Notes: generated from the sequence alone by a model not told the origin. Positions 32,068-40,640 are shown, counted from the first letter of the stretch. The stretch is DNA of 64,000 bases from PALSA-270 sp963770915 (GCA_963770915.1 CAVYRG010000001.1:2790001-2854000); one strand, 5' to 3'. Numbers and translations are program-made.

Positions 32068-32192
32068 AGCGTGAACTCCAGAGGCCGGAATCTACCAGCG
32101 TGCAGTCGGCTGCACGCTGCGTGAAGGGAAGGGGACCGCCGCACTGCAGAAGCTATTATGCGGCTGGTCGAACGATTTCGGCAAACCCGGAA

Positions 32193-32231
32193 GAAAATAG
32201 AACGGCCTGCGCACCGAAGTACGCAGGCCGT
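32193..32231 (-). terminator. Intrinsic terminator ending the mini-ORF/leader RNA unit
   Basis: ACGGCCTGCG (32202-32211) pairs perfectly with CGCAGGCCGT (32222-32231). The minus strand continues TCTATTTTC. It serves leftward transcription from the mini-ORF at 32434, since no other minus gene lies between. Confidence 0.7.
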
Positions 32232-32359
32232 CCGGTGGACTGCTTGGGATTGACCGAGAGGTGGTCACTCTACGTGGCCCCTGCAACAACTTTCGGGTCC
32301 CGGCCAAAGCTGCCAGCCGGGCGGATCAACCCTGATTCACCGTTAGTCGTGCGATGGTT

Positions 32360-32379
32360 CTTAGAGCGACCGCTCTAAG
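32360..32379 (-). promoter_or_regulatory. Hairpin overlapping the mini-ORF stop codon
   Basis: CTTAGAGCG-GT-CGCTCTAAG, 9 perfect base pairs, contains the TAG stop of the mini-ORF. A ribosome finishing the peptide would melt it, so it could couple translation to folding of the RNA beyond. Confidence 0.5.
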
Positions 32380-32434
32380 TCTCAGCCACCTCACCTGGTC
32401 TTGTACAGCCACAACAATGATCAGAACTTGTCAT
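32375..32434 (-). CDS. Cys-rich 19-residue mini-ORF with near-perfect anti-SD complement
   Basis: The frame reads MTSSDHCCGCTRPGEVAET. Directly upstream, GGAAAGGAGGTGGTCC matches the complement of the 16S rRNA 3' end over about 13 positions, far stronger than any other ribosome site in the window. The peptide has H6 and C7, C8, C10, a possible metal- or thiol-reactive cluster. About 140 nt of structured RNA and a terminator follow. The peptide could be functional itself, a leader peptide, or part of a noncoding RNA that mimics a ribosome site. Upstream, TTGACG is a candidate -35. Confidence 0.5.
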   Translation of the reverse strand: MTSSDHCCGCTRPGEVAET

Positions 32435-32519
32435 CGGACCACCTCCTTTCCGGTGTAAAGCCACCTTAGTACGGAAGGTGCAGCGGCGTCAACCGCGATG
32501 AGCCTTCATGCTAAATTGC

Positions 32520-33023
32520 TCATCCGCCATTGCGAAACGAGCCGTCAGGATTTAGTACAGATCGGTCCGAACTCGGTGCAAGCCGGATTTCCACGTAGGC
32601 ATCGCGCTCGCCTTCTTCGCCGACGTTTTCTATTTCGTCCAGGGCCCAGAGATTGTGAAACTCGTAGATATCGGCGACGTCGTAGTGAATTTCGAGCAGG
32701 TGGGCGTCCTTCCAAACTAATGTACCCCTGGTCATCGGGTCTGCTCTGAAAATCATGTGCGCCCGCGCGGTGGGCACCTGGGCGCCTCTCGCAACTATGT
32801 AGACCATGGAGTCGACACCACCGCCAGCGGCGGGCCCGTATGCGTCGACTACGAGAACGGCGTCCAGCTTTCCATCCGGCGAAGTAACTCGCGAGTGCTC
32901 AGACGAAGCCGGAAACATCTCACCATTCCTGGTTTGGTCCTCGCAATCTGCCATCGCCAGAGCAGCCAGCAGAATGGCTGCCAAGCCAAATCCTAGCGTC
33001 CGTTTGCGACCGGATATGAGCAT
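32520..33023 (-). CDS. Exported protein, unknown function
   Basis: 167 residues with an N-terminal export signal (MLISGRKRTLGFGLAAILLA). The remainder is a compact acidic domain (VTSPDGKLDAVLVV ... LVWKDAHLLEIHYD) reminiscent of DUF proteins that precede beta-propeller-like repeats, with no motif I can name. The ATG at 33023 places the signal at the N-terminus; an ATG at 33044 is possible. Confidence 0.55.
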   Translation of the reverse strand: MLISGRKRTLGFGLAAILLAALAMADCEDQTRNGEMFPASSEHSRVTSPDGKLDAVLVVDAYGPAAGGGVDSMVYIVARGAQVPTARAHMIFRADPMTRGTLVWKDAHLLEIHYDVADIYEFHNLWALDEIENVGEEGERDAYVEIRLAPSSDRSVLNPDGSFRNGG

Positions 33024-33462
33024 GAACGCGACGGTACACCGCAACGAATGTGCTGTAAAGCTCCCAACCTAGCGCCTGAGGGACAGGAAGTCCCGAGCAA
33101 CCGAGGAGGCGGAGAAACCTAACCACCAAAGAATTCCCGACCGCCCTAAACCCTCGGCTGCCACGCTGTTTCCCCTTCGTTACTTCTGTGCAAAAAACGC
33201 TGGACTTTGCACTTGCTTTCCGCTAGTGGCGGGCGGTAACATCAGAACGTTCCCAAGTGGCCATGCTCCCTAGCTGGCCCCCGCGCCATAGACTCCAGGC
33301 GCCAACGGATACAGAACATTTCAAGACTGGGTTCCAGCCGCAGTGGTTTTTCCGCGCACGTCGAATTGCATGTGCGTGACGCGAGTACCAACAGGAGTGC
33401 GGCAACGGAGTTGAAGATCGAGTCCCCGTAGGATAAATGCATCGCTACAAAACGAGAAGACT
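33024..33462. other. Intergenic region without recognisable feature
   Basis: About 440 bp with no convincing gene, terminator or repeat. It separates the divergent exported-protein gene from the receiver-like gene and should hold both promoters. Confidence 0.4.
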
Positions 33463-34110
33463 ATGAATGCAGGACCAGGACGCCCCCCGGGAGGCGGGGG
33501 GAGAGGCAGACGGCGGCGTGGACGCCGTCCCAACCCAGGACACCAGCCCGGCCGTGACCGGCAACAGCATGGCGGCGTCTACAGCGCGCCCATGGATCAC
33601 AGCTATCGGGCGGCGCTGAACGGCGGCGGCAATAACGGACGTTCGGGACGCATGCGGCCCGGTTTCGCTCCGGCCTATGCGCCGGTCGAGCCCGACCCTT
33701 TGCCCGACGGCGAGAATGGCAACTCGCGCATTTTTGCCTTTGTGGATGACTTGTTCTTCCAGGCGAAGATTCAGGAGACGGCGCGCAAGCTCAACGTCAA
33801 GGTCGAGTTCTGTAAGGCGGAGAAAGACCTGACCGACCACATGACGCAGAATGGCGACGAGAAGCCGTCGCTCATCATCTTCGACATGAACAACGTCAAC
33901 GCCAAGCCGCTGAGCCTGATCCCCAAGCTCAAGAGCAAGCTGAAGAAGGGAACGTCGATCATCGGATTCCTTTCCCATGTGCAGGGAGATTTGAAACAGA
34001 AAGCCCATGAAGTGGGCTGCGATATGGTTTTGCCGCGCTCGGCGTTTTCCCAGAACCTGCCGCAACTGCTGCGCCGCCACGGCGCCCCGGAAGAAGAAAC
34101 CGCCGGATAA
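33463..34110 (+). CDS. Degenerate receiver-domain protein with RGG-like N-terminus
   Basis: 215 residues. The first 65 are disordered and Gly/Arg/Pro-rich (RGRRRRGRRPNPGHQPGR), a composition typical of nucleic-acid-binding tails. Residues 88-205 resemble a CheY-like receiver: FAFVDDLFF, LIIFDMNNV, then GFLSHVQGD and VLPRSAF. The position of the conserved phospho-stabilising Lys is occupied by Arg (LPRS), so phosphorylation is doubtful. It may be a phosphorylation-independent RNA- or protein-binding module. Confidence 0.65.
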   Translation: MNAGPGRPPGGGGRGRRRRGRRPNPGHQPGRDRQQHGGVYSAPMDHSYRAALNGGGNNGRSGRMRPGFAPAYAPVEPDPLPDGENGNSRIFAFVDDLFFQAKIQETARKLNVKVEFCKAEKDLTDHMTQNGDEKPSLIIFDMNNVNAKPLSLIPKLKSKLKKGTSIIGFLSHVQGDLKQKAHEVGCDMVLPRSAFSQNLPQLLRRHGAPEEETAG

Positions 34111-34390
34111 GTTGCTGTTTTTCAGGGAAGTGGACTTTCCTCATCCGGGACCAATCCACAGCGCAAGGGCATTTGCGCGTGCAGGCGTCACAGACTCGCG
34201 CTTCCGAATTGTGTTATTCACTCTTTATCAGGCCGCGAAAAGCTAACCGCTAGCTGCATGGCAGAACTTGCCCGCAGCGTTGGAGTTGTGTCGGCAAATC
34301 ATAGGTTTCGCCGCCTGCGGGACACTCGCTCTGGCCCGAGCCTCATTTCCCATCGAGGATCGAAGAAGCCGGTGTTCCACCGAGGGCATC

Positions 34391-34888
34391 ATGAATAAGT
34401 TTTCTCCCCAGCGCGCCGCTTCCGGGTGGAACGTGTATTTCGTCACCTCCGCCACGTTCGCGCGCCGTCCGTTATTTCAGACCTACCGGGTGGCGCGATT
34501 CTTTCTGGAAACACTTTTTCAGTACCGCGATCAAGGCAAGTATCGGCTGTATGAGTTTGTGGTCATGCAGGATCATTTCCATCTGCTGCTCACCCCTTCG
34601 CCGCAGGTTGGGCTGGAGCGGGTGGTGCAGCTTATCCGAGGCGCGTTCGCCTACCGGCTGAGAAAGGAACTCGAACTAAACCTCGAGGTTTGGGAGCGAG
34701 ATTTTTCAGCGCACTGGGTGCGGGATGAAAGTGACTACGAACGGCTCGCCGCCTATATATGGCAAAAGCCGGTTCGGGCCGGGCTGGCTTCGGATGCGGA
34801 ATGCTACCCGTATGGCTCGGTCTGCGGCGACTTTGAGATGGACCGAAGTCCATGCGAGGTGGATTTGGCGGCGCTACTTCAGGCCTAA
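34391..34888 (+). CDS. REP-associated tyrosine transposase (RAYT/Y1_Tnp)
   Basis: A 165-residue HUH single-strand nuclease of the IS200-like Y1 superfamily. The HUH pair is H62-F-H64 in QDHFHLL. The catalytic Tyr is Y122 in the YIWQKPVRAGL element, which matches the YIHxNPVRAG signature of RAYTs. No flanking terminal repeats mark it as an IS, so it is probably a domesticated or REP-mobilising transposase. The ATG at 34391 is chosen because the conserved NVYFVTSATF follows. Confidence 0.85.
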   Translation: MNKFSPQRAASGWNVYFVTSATFARRPLFQTYRVARFFLETLFQYRDQGKYRLYEFVVMQDHFHLLLTPSPQVGLERVVQLIRGAFAYRLRKELELNLEVWERDFSAHWVRDESDYERLAAYIWQKPVRAGLASDAECYPYGSVCGDFEMDRSPCEVDLAALLQA

Positions 34889-34943
34889 GGAGCCTGGACA
34901 CAGGGAAGCACAGAGGAACGTCGAGCCTGCATCAGAGTTTCCT

Positions 34944-35285
34944 CTAGCCCGGCGGCCAGGTCAAGTTGCGGCCACCTAGCAGATGGACGTGCAGGTGGAA
35001 GACGGATTGTCCAGCTCCGGGGCCGACGTTCAGAACGGTCCGGTAGCCGTTCTCAATGCCGCGAGAGCGGGCAATTTCGGCGGCTGCCAGATGGCAGCGG
35101 CCTAGGAGTTCGGCATCTTCGGCATTGGCTTCTTTAAGCCCCACGATGTGCTTCTTGGGGATGATAAGCACGTGGGTGGGAGCCTTGGGATTGATGTCTT
35201 CGAAGGCGTAGGTATGCTCGTCCTCATAGACTTTCTTCGAAGGAATCTTGCCGCTTAGGATGGCGCAAAACAGGCAATCGCTCAT
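34944..35285 (-). CDS. hinT: HIT-family nucleotide hydrolase (HinT-like)
   Basis: A 113-residue histidine-triad protein with the catalytic H97-x-H99-x-H101 (FHLHVHLLGG). C4 and C7 (MSDCLFC) with later His residues form the structural zinc site of some members. HinT enzymes hydrolyse AMP-lysine and related phosphoramidates. The C-terminus ends NLTWPPG, as in bacterial HinT. Confidence 0.92.
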   Translation of the reverse strand: MSDCLFCAILSGKIPSKKVYEDEHTYAFEDINPKAPTHVLIIPKKHIVGLKEANAEDAELLGRCHLAAAEIARSRGIENGYRTVLNVGPGAGQSVFHLHVHLLGGRNLTWPPG

Positions 35286-35348
35286 GATTTCGCAGTCTAT
35301 ACCACCGCCTACGGGTGAGGCGGCAATCCGGATACTGCCGGGCGAACT

Positions 35349-35426
35349 TCATGGCCACGGATCGACGCTGAAAGACGCGGATGATTACCGGGCAGAATCC
35401 GCGCGATCCGCGTTCATCCGCGGAAG
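35349..35426. repeat. Dispersed repeat (CCACGGATCnACGC / GATCCGCGTTCATCCGCGG)
   Basis: Related in wording to the element at 3080-3146: a CACGGAT arm, an ACGCGGATGATT centre and GCGATCCGCGTTCATCCGCGG. It fills the gap between the HIT and Sel1 genes. Confidence 0.5.
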
Positions 35427-35437
35427 CGAAGTTGGAA

Positions 35438-36244
35438 TTAGCGGCAGAAGGTCTGAATATCGGGCGGGGGCGGGGCGGGAATGGCGTCAAATTCGCCTGG
35501 CCAGCCGGTGCAACCACGGGAGGCGACCGCGCGATTCGCAACCTGCTCAAGGTCGTGGGCTTTGGATTTGGCGTCGTCCACCTGGGCGGCGGTAAGCGCG
35601 GTTTGAAGTTCCGCCAGATTGCTGGTCACAGCGGCGGCTTGGTTGCCTCCGTCGTAACTGACCAGCAGCCAAACGTAGGCCTGGAATTTATCCAGAGTGA
35701 CGCCTTGGCCTTGTTTCAGCAGAAGCCCGAATTGCATTTGCGCCTGGGGTAAACCCTGCATGGCGGCTTTGCGGAAAAGAGGCGCGGCGGCGGCGTAATC
35801 TTGCCGCTCCAGCTTGACCTGGCCGAGCAGATATTGGCCGAAGGGATCGTTATGCGCCGCAGACCGCTGCAGCCAGCGGGCGGCTTCGTTAAGATCGCGT
35901 GGGACTGCGCTGGAAAGAATGAGTCGGCCGAGCAGCCATGCTCCTACCGGATCGTCTTGCTGGGCGGCTTTCTTGTACCAATTGGCGGCCTCGCCAGGTT
36001 CTTTGGTTACGATGAAACCGGTGTCGTAGAAGGAGCCCAACATCACCTCGGCGGGCGGATAGCCGAGATCGGCCGAGCGCCGCAGGTAGTCCACCGCACT
36101 TTGCGGGTCGCGGGTTCCGTCCACCCCGGAAAGCGCATTCATTCCCAGTTCAAAAAGGCGATCTGGGCTCGGCGACTGGGCATAGCTAAGCGCCGGAACC
36201 AACAACGCGCAGGCCAGAAAAAGAAAACAGGTGCGGGAACGCAT
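35438..36244 (-). CDS. Exported Sel1-repeat protein
   Basis: 268 residues: a signal peptide (about 1-22) then five or so Sel1-like helix-turn-helix repeats (AVDYLRRSADLGYPPAEVML, AANWYKKAAQQDDPVGAWLL, AARWLQRSAAHNDPFGQYLL, AAPLFRKAAMQGLPQAQMQF, AYVWLLVSYDGGN). Such solenoids mediate protein-protein contacts in the periplasm. The ATG at 36244 has GGAG 7 nt upstream; a GTG at 36256 is the alternative. Confidence 0.85.
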   Translation of the reverse strand: MRSRTCFLFLACALLVPALSYAQSPSPDRLFELGMNALSGVDGTRDPQSAVDYLRRSADLGYPPAEVMLGSFYDTGFIVTKEPGEAANWYKKAAQQDDPVGAWLLGRLILSSAVPRDLNEAARWLQRSAAHNDPFGQYLLGQVKLERQDYAAAAPLFRKAAMQGLPQAQMQFGLLLKQGQGVTLDKFQAYVWLLVSYDGGNQAAAVTSNLAELQTALTAAQVDDAKSKAHDLEQVANRAVASRGCTGWPGEFDAIPAPPPPDIQTFCR

Positions 36245-36484
36245 TTCGGTCTCCACAGGTCTCCAGCATTTGATGGTCGCTGGTTGGCGGCGGGGGAGTC
36301 AAAGTACTTTAGTCATAGGGGCGCCGGTGTGTAGCCGCAGCATTTGACCGATGCGGAAGACTGACCGCATCGCGGGGCGGCGAGGGGCAGGGCGCCCATC
36401 GGGGCTGCGTCGGCGATAGTTTGGTGAAAAACGCCTGATAGCGACAGGGGATTCTCTGGCCAACTCGGGTGGTATCCTGCAAGC

Positions 36485-37234
36485 ATGAGAAGGCGTGTTT
36501 TGACGTGCATTGCCGCTGTGCTTCTCACAACGCTCCCGACCGCCGCGCAGCAGTTGCAGAAGTTGCAGATGGGCCAATGGTTGAACACCGGAAGTCGCCA
36601 GGAACGGGTACAGAAGCTAGTATCTCTTGGCACCGAGCGCGACGATGCGGATCTCGCGTCATACGGTGACGAGGTCGTGTGGCGAAAGATCCGCGCTGAA
36701 TCCCGCCGCCAGTTTGCGATTCTTTTCGTGCCCTGTGGCTCATTCGACGCTTCGGCCTTGTATTTGTTGGAGCACGCCAACGCTGGCTGGCATGTCAGAG
36801 ACAGTGTCGGTTTTGATTGTCATTACGACGACAGTGTCTCAGTCGAGACGGCACCCCTAGAGAATCCGAACGTCGACGACGTTTTTGTCCATCACGAATG
36901 CGAGGAACGGGGAACCGGATACGTGGAGCAGCATTTCAATGTGTTCGCAGTTAGTTCTGGAAGGTTCAAGATCATACTTAATGTTAAAGAAGTAGTTAAC
37001 GAGATTGGCTGGCCGGAGAAAAGTGAATTTCGCCTGCGAAGCAAATTCGCCATTCTTACGTCGCAACAGTCGGATTCTCGGATCATCGAAGAAACACAAT
37101 GCATTAACAACAACGGCAGGATTTCAGTAACAAAAAGGCGTTTCACGTGGGACGAATCCGCATTCCACCTCATGCCCTCTGAATTTGTCAACGTAAGCGT
37201 GATCGATAGTAAAACCAAATCCGGCTGTCGCTAA
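36485..37234 (+). CDS. Secreted protein, unknown function
   Basis: 249 residues with a signal peptide (MRRRVLTCIAAVLLTTLPTA) and a mature domain without recognisable family. Several Cys residues (near 82, 112, 137 and 219, plus the C-terminal Cys) suggest disulfides. Codon use looks less GC-biased than the neighbours, hinting at later acquisition. Confidence 0.55.
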   Translation: MRRRVLTCIAAVLLTTLPTAAQQLQKLQMGQWLNTGSRQERVQKLVSLGTERDDADLASYGDEVVWRKIRAESRRQFAILFVPCGSFDASALYLLEHANAGWHVRDSVGFDCHYDDSVSVETAPLENPNVDDVFVHHECEERGTGYVEQHFNVFAVSSGRFKIILNVKEVVNEIGWPEKSEFRLRSKFAILTSQQSDSRIIEETQCINNNGRISVTKRRFTWDESAFHLMPSEFVNVSVIDSKTKSGCR

Positions 37235-37275
37235 ATTGCCATTACGGGCTGTAGCAGGTCGCACGTCGGCACTCC

Positions 37276-38085
37276 CTAATCGAGCCTGACCAAAAAGACC
37301 GCCCCTTCCGGCGTGTGGTTGTCGTGGGCAACTTCTTCGGCGCGTTCGCGGTTGTCGTCGAGGACGCGTACGCGCACCCACCAATCGCCAATCGGGCTGC
37401 TGAAACGAAGAACCTTGGCGGTGTGATAGCGGCGCGACAGGAGGTCGACCTCCTGGTTGGCGGCGTCTTCATCGCTGAAGGCGCCGATCTGCACCGCCCA
37501 GCGGCCGCCCGTGTCGAGAGGGACAGGCGTCTCCAGAACTTCCAGGCGAACCTCGGCGACGCCGGGCCCCCAGACGTCTATCTTCTTGGCGGCGGCGAGC
37601 GAGAGATCAACAATGCGGCCGGGAATGAACGGTCCGCGGTCGGTGATGCGAACCAGGGCGGATTGGCCGGTCTTAGTGTTGGTCACTCGCACGATGGAAC
37701 CGAGCGGCAGGGTGCGATGAGCCGCGGTCATCGCGTTCATGTTGTAGACATCGCCGTTTGAGGCGCGGCGATTATGGTAGGGCGCGCCGTACCAGCTGGC
37801 GAGACCGGTTTCTACCCAAATGGGCTTGGCGTCAGGCGGCACCATGATGGGCTGGGGACTTTCCCCGAGCGGAGGCAGCGTGCTCGAAGGCGGGACCGTT
37901 GTTTGAGGCGGCGGCACTTCTGCAGTGGGAATTGAAGGCGGAGGTGGAACCGCGACGCGGGCCGGCTTGTTGCCGCCACATCCGGTGAGGAGAAGCAGGC
38001 CGGCGACAAAAAGGGCAGTGGCGGCGAGCGAAACCGGAAGTCGGAAGGCGTGGCTTGGCAGAGGATAGTGGGGCGCGGGCGGCAA
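37276..38085 (-). CDS. rlpA: RlpA-like septal lytic transglycosylase lipoprotein with SPOR domain
   Basis: 269 residues. The lipobox LLTGC has its Cys at residue 36. After a Pro-rich linker comes the double-psi barrel of RlpA: GLASWYGAPYHNRRASNGDVY, TLPLGSIVRVTN, and ITDRGPFIPGRIVDLS with the catalytic Asp. A C-terminal SPOR domain (WAVQIGAFSD ... RVRV) binds denuded septal glycan. No ATG lies near the lipoprotein signal; the TTG at 38085, 2 bp after the preceding gene's stop, is the best start and implies coupling. Confidence 0.88.
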   Translation of the reverse strand: MPPAPHYPLPSHAFRLPVSLAATALFVAGLLLLTGCGGNKPARVAVPPPPSIPTAEVPPPQTTVPPSSTLPPLGESPQPIMVPPDAKPIWVETGLASWYGAPYHNRRASNGDVYNMNAMTAAHRTLPLGSIVRVTNTKTGQSALVRITDRGPFIPGRIVDLSLAAAKKIDVWGPGVAEVRLEVLETPVPLDTGGRWAVQIGAFSDEDAANQEVDLLSRRYHTAKVLRFSSPIGDWWVRVRVLDDNRERAEEVAHDNHTPEGAVFLVRLD

Positions 38086-38087
38086 AC

Positions 38088-38282
38088 TTATTTCGCCGCC
38101 GTCTTGTGCTCGTCCATATAGTCGGCGAGGGCGGAGAGCTTTTCCGAGGCGATGCGCAGAGCTTTGGTTGAGTGCTGGCGCACGGCGGGAACGACTTCGT
38201 CGTTGAGATATTTCAGGAACTCGGCCGACTCCCTTTCCATGCGAGCGGCTGCTTCTTCCACCTTGCGGTTGAAGTCGTTCAT
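38088..38282 (-). CDS. Small helical protein upstream of rlpA
   Basis: 64 residues predicted almost wholly helical (MNDFNRKVEEAAARMERESA ...), with no signal and no known motif. It ends 2 bp before the presumed rlpA start, so both are co-translated. The heptad-like spacing suggests a coiled-coil partner. Confidence 0.65.
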   Translation of the reverse strand: MNDFNRKVEEAAARMERESAEFLKYLNDEVVPAVRQHSTKALRIASEKLSALADYMDEHKTAAK

Positions 38283-38397
38283 CGGGGCACCTCATAGCTT
38301 TCGCGCGGGACGAAGCGTCACGCGCCACTTGCGGATACCAGGGCTTCTTCATTATTCCGCCGAAGCGAGCGAGGGTCAACCGGGGGCACCACGAAGG

Positions 38398-38465
38398 TCA
38401 GTCGTCGGTCGTCAGTCGTCCGTCGTCGGTAAGAACGGACCCCGACGACCGAGGGCTGACGACTG
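38398..38465. repeat. Wordy inverted/tandem repeat (GTCAGTCGTC type)
   Basis: GTCAGTCGTCGGTCGTCAGTC tandem-like text is followed by CGACGACCGAGGGCTGACGAC as a loose inverted partner. It lies in the gap upstream of the DUF4440 gene. Confidence 0.5.
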
Positions 38466-38485
38466 CCCTGGTATAGAATCGCGCC

Positions 38486-38947
38486 ATGCGACACTTCCGA
38501 GCCATCCTTTTGTTGCTGAGCGTGACGCTCGGGTCGTGCGGCTGCACGGTGTGGGGCGAGCATCCGGTGAGCCGCTGGAAAGACGCGACCGGCGGCGAGG
38601 GGCTGGAACGCAGCTATTGGCAGGATGTGAAGGACAAAAACTGGAATCAGCTGGAGCGGCACATCGCCACCAACTACGTGCTGTTTACGCCGGAAGAAGG
38701 AAGGCTCGACCACGACGCCGCGATGGCGCATGTGCAGCAACTGCGGCTGGAAGACTATTCGCTGGGCAATTTTCAAACTGAGCTGAATGGCAACACTTTG
38801 GTTGTGACCTACACCATCACGATGCGCGGCAGCTATGCCGGGCAAGGCGTGCCTACAGCTCCAGTGCGCATGATGACGGTATGGCAGCAGCAGAAACCGG
38901 GCTGGATGGCCATTACGCATACGGTCATTGGGCCGGAACAGAAGTGA
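38486..38947 (+). CDS. DUF4440/SnoaL-like lipoprotein
   Basis: 153 residues. A lipoprotein-like signal (MRHFRAILLLLSVTLGSCGC, Cys at 18 or 20) precedes an NTF2-like domain (LERSYWQDVKDKNWNQLERH ... VVTYTITMRG) of the DUF4440 type. These cone-shaped folds bind small ligands or act as enzymes; the role here is unknown. mutY starts 19 bp downstream on the same strand. Confidence 0.75.
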   Translation: MRHFRAILLLLSVTLGSCGCTVWGEHPVSRWKDATGGEGLERSYWQDVKDKNWNQLERHIATNYVLFTPEEGRLDHDAAMAHVQQLRLEDYSLGNFQTELNGNTLVVTYTITMRGSYAGQGVPTAPVRMMTVWQQQKPGWMAITHTVIGPEQK

Positions 38948-38966
38948 CAACAATTCTCTGAACGCA

Positions 38967-39956
38967 ATGACCTTGCCGCAAAAGCCTGCCGTTGCAAGCC
39001 CACAGGCCAGAACAAAGTTCCGCACGCGGCTGTTGGCTTGGTATGGCAGCCAGCGGCGCGACCTGCCTTGGCGGAAGGATCGAGATCCCTATCGCGTGTG
39101 GCTGTCGGAGGTCATGCTGCAGCAGACGCGGGTGGCGGCGGTAATCGATCATTATCAGCGCTTCCTGCGGCGATTCCCCACGCTGGAGAAGCTGGCTGCC
39201 GCGCGTGAGAGTTCGGTGCTGGCGGCATGGAGTGGACTCGGTTACTACCGGCGGGCGCGCATGCTGCATGCGGCGGCGAAAGAAATTGTGAGGGAGCACG
39301 GCGGGCGCTTTCCTGGCAGCGCCGAAGGCTTGCGCACGCTGCCGGGCATTGGACGCTATACGGCGGCGGCGGTGGCCAGCATCGCTTTCGATGAAGCGGT
39401 GGCAGTGGTGGATGGGAATGTGGAGCGGGTGCTCGGCCGCTTGCTCGGACAAAACCTCGCAGGCGAGAAGCTTTGGCAAGCTGCGCAGGAGTTCTTGGAG
39501 CGCGAGAGGCCGGGAGATTTCAATCAAGCCATGATGGAATTAGGCGCCACGGTCTGCAGGCCGCGGCAGCCGATCTGCGCGGAGTGCCCGGTTGAGGCGC
39601 TGTGCGCGACTCGTGGCGAGCGGCGAGGAACATCCAAAAAAGCTAAACAGCAGAAGCGCGAAGTGCATTATGCGCTCGATTGCCGCGAGGGCGCAGTTTG
39701 GCTGAGGAAGCGGCCGAGGGAAGAATCGCTGATGCCCGGCATGTGGGAGCTGCCGGAGATTTCCGGGCGGAGGCGTGATGGCCAGGCGTGGCTTACGCTT
39801 CGGCATTCGATCACGGTCACGGACTACATTGTGCGGGTGCGGCGCGGGCGAGTTACAGCGCCGAGTTCAGGCGTATGGGTGGCGAAGTCGCGGCTGGCCA
39901 CGCTTCCCTTGACCGGCCTGGCGCAGAAGATTCTGCGCGCCGCGGAAGTCATTTAG
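38967..39956 (+). CDS. mutY: A/G-specific adenine DNA glycosylase
   Basis: A 329-residue base-excision enzyme removing adenine opposite 8-oxoguanine. Catalytic E48 (LSEVMLQQT) and D149 (VVDGNVER) are present, as are the helix-hairpin-helix LPGIGRYTA (125-133) and the 4Fe-4S cluster C197-x6-C204-x2-C207-x5-C213. A Nudix-like C-terminal domain ending TGLAQKILRA provides 8-oxoG recognition. The ATG at 38967 is preferred over upstream codons inside the preceding gene. Confidence 0.95.
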   Translation: MTLPQKPAVASPQARTKFRTRLLAWYGSQRRDLPWRKDRDPYRVWLSEVMLQQTRVAAVIDHYQRFLRRFPTLEKLAAARESSVLAAWSGLGYYRRARMLHAAAKEIVREHGGRFPGSAEGLRTLPGIGRYTAAAVASIAFDEAVAVVDGNVERVLGRLLGQNLAGEKLWQAAQEFLERERPGDFNQAMMELGATVCRPRQPICAECPVEALCATRGERRGTSKKAKQQKREVHYALDCREGAVWLRKRPREESLMPGMWELPEISGRRRDGQAWLTLRHSITVTDYIVRVRRGRVTAPSSGVWVAKSRLATLPLTGLAQKILRAAEVI

Positions 39957-39997
39957 AATTTGGCTATTCGCAGAAAGCGCGTTCGGGAGGGACTTTG

Positions 39998-40495
39998 ATG
40001 ACTACTTTGGCGACCGGGAAAAAGGCTCCTGATTTCACGCTGCCTGCCATGGACGGCAGCGAATTTTCGCTGCGCGAAGCGCTGGCGCACGGACCGGTGG
40101 TGGTCGCCTTCTTCAAGATATCGTGCCCGGTGTGCCAATACGCTCTCCCATTTATTGAGCGGATCTATAAAGCGCATGGCAAAAAGAACGTGACCTTCGT
40201 GGGCGTCTCGCAGAATGACAAAAAAGACACGGCGGCGTTTGTGAAGCATTACGGCGTGACGTTTCCTGTGCTGCTCGACGACACGGAGACGTTTCCCGTT
40301 TCGAATGCCTATGGACTGACCAACGTTCCCACAATTTTCTGGATTGCGCAGGATGGGAAGATCGAAATTTCGAGCGTGGGCTGGGCGCGGCAGGAGGTTG
40401 AAGAGATTAACCACAAGGCTGCCGAATCCACGGGTACACCGGCGGGAATTCTCTTCCAGCCCGATGAGCATGTAGCCGACTTCCGCGCTGGTTGA
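39998..40495 (+). CDS. Thiol peroxidase/TlpA-like redoxin
   Basis: A 165-residue thioredoxin-fold protein (AhpC/TSA-redoxin type). The active site is C43-P-V-C46 in FFKISCPVCQYALP, and the cis-Pro is in NVPTIFW. A CxxC rather than the peroxiredoxin T-x-x-C points to a TlpA/ResA-like reductase or a bacterioferritin-comigratory relative. No signal peptide, so it is cytoplasmic. GGGAGGG precedes the ATG at 39998, 41 bp after mutY. Confidence 0.85.
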   Translation: MTTLATGKKAPDFTLPAMDGSEFSLREALAHGPVVVAFFKISCPVCQYALPFIERIYKAHGKKNVTFVGVSQNDKKDTAAFVKHYGVTFPVLLDDTETFPVSNAYGLTNVPTIFWIAQDGKIEISSVGWARQEVEEINHKAAESTGTPAGILFQPDEHVADFRAG

Positions 40496-40640
40496 GGGTC
40501 GAGAAACTAGCCCGCAGGTTGCGGGCTCCGCCACAATCGAACCTCAATAGCAACTGCTACCCCAGTGGTAACTCTGTTTTTGCACTCTTTCCCCATACAA
40601 TGAAATTTCTGTCCATCATGCTGAGGGGGAGTGGGGTTCT

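Noticed and set aside
32193..32500. Known riboswitch (cobalamin, glycine, SAM or similar)
   Set aside because: I could not find the conserved core elements of any class I know, and no metabolic gene lies downstream before the terminator.
34268..34390. Upstream extension of the RAYT protein
   Set aside because: The extra 41 residues lack family similarity and the ATG at 34391 gives the normal RAYT start.
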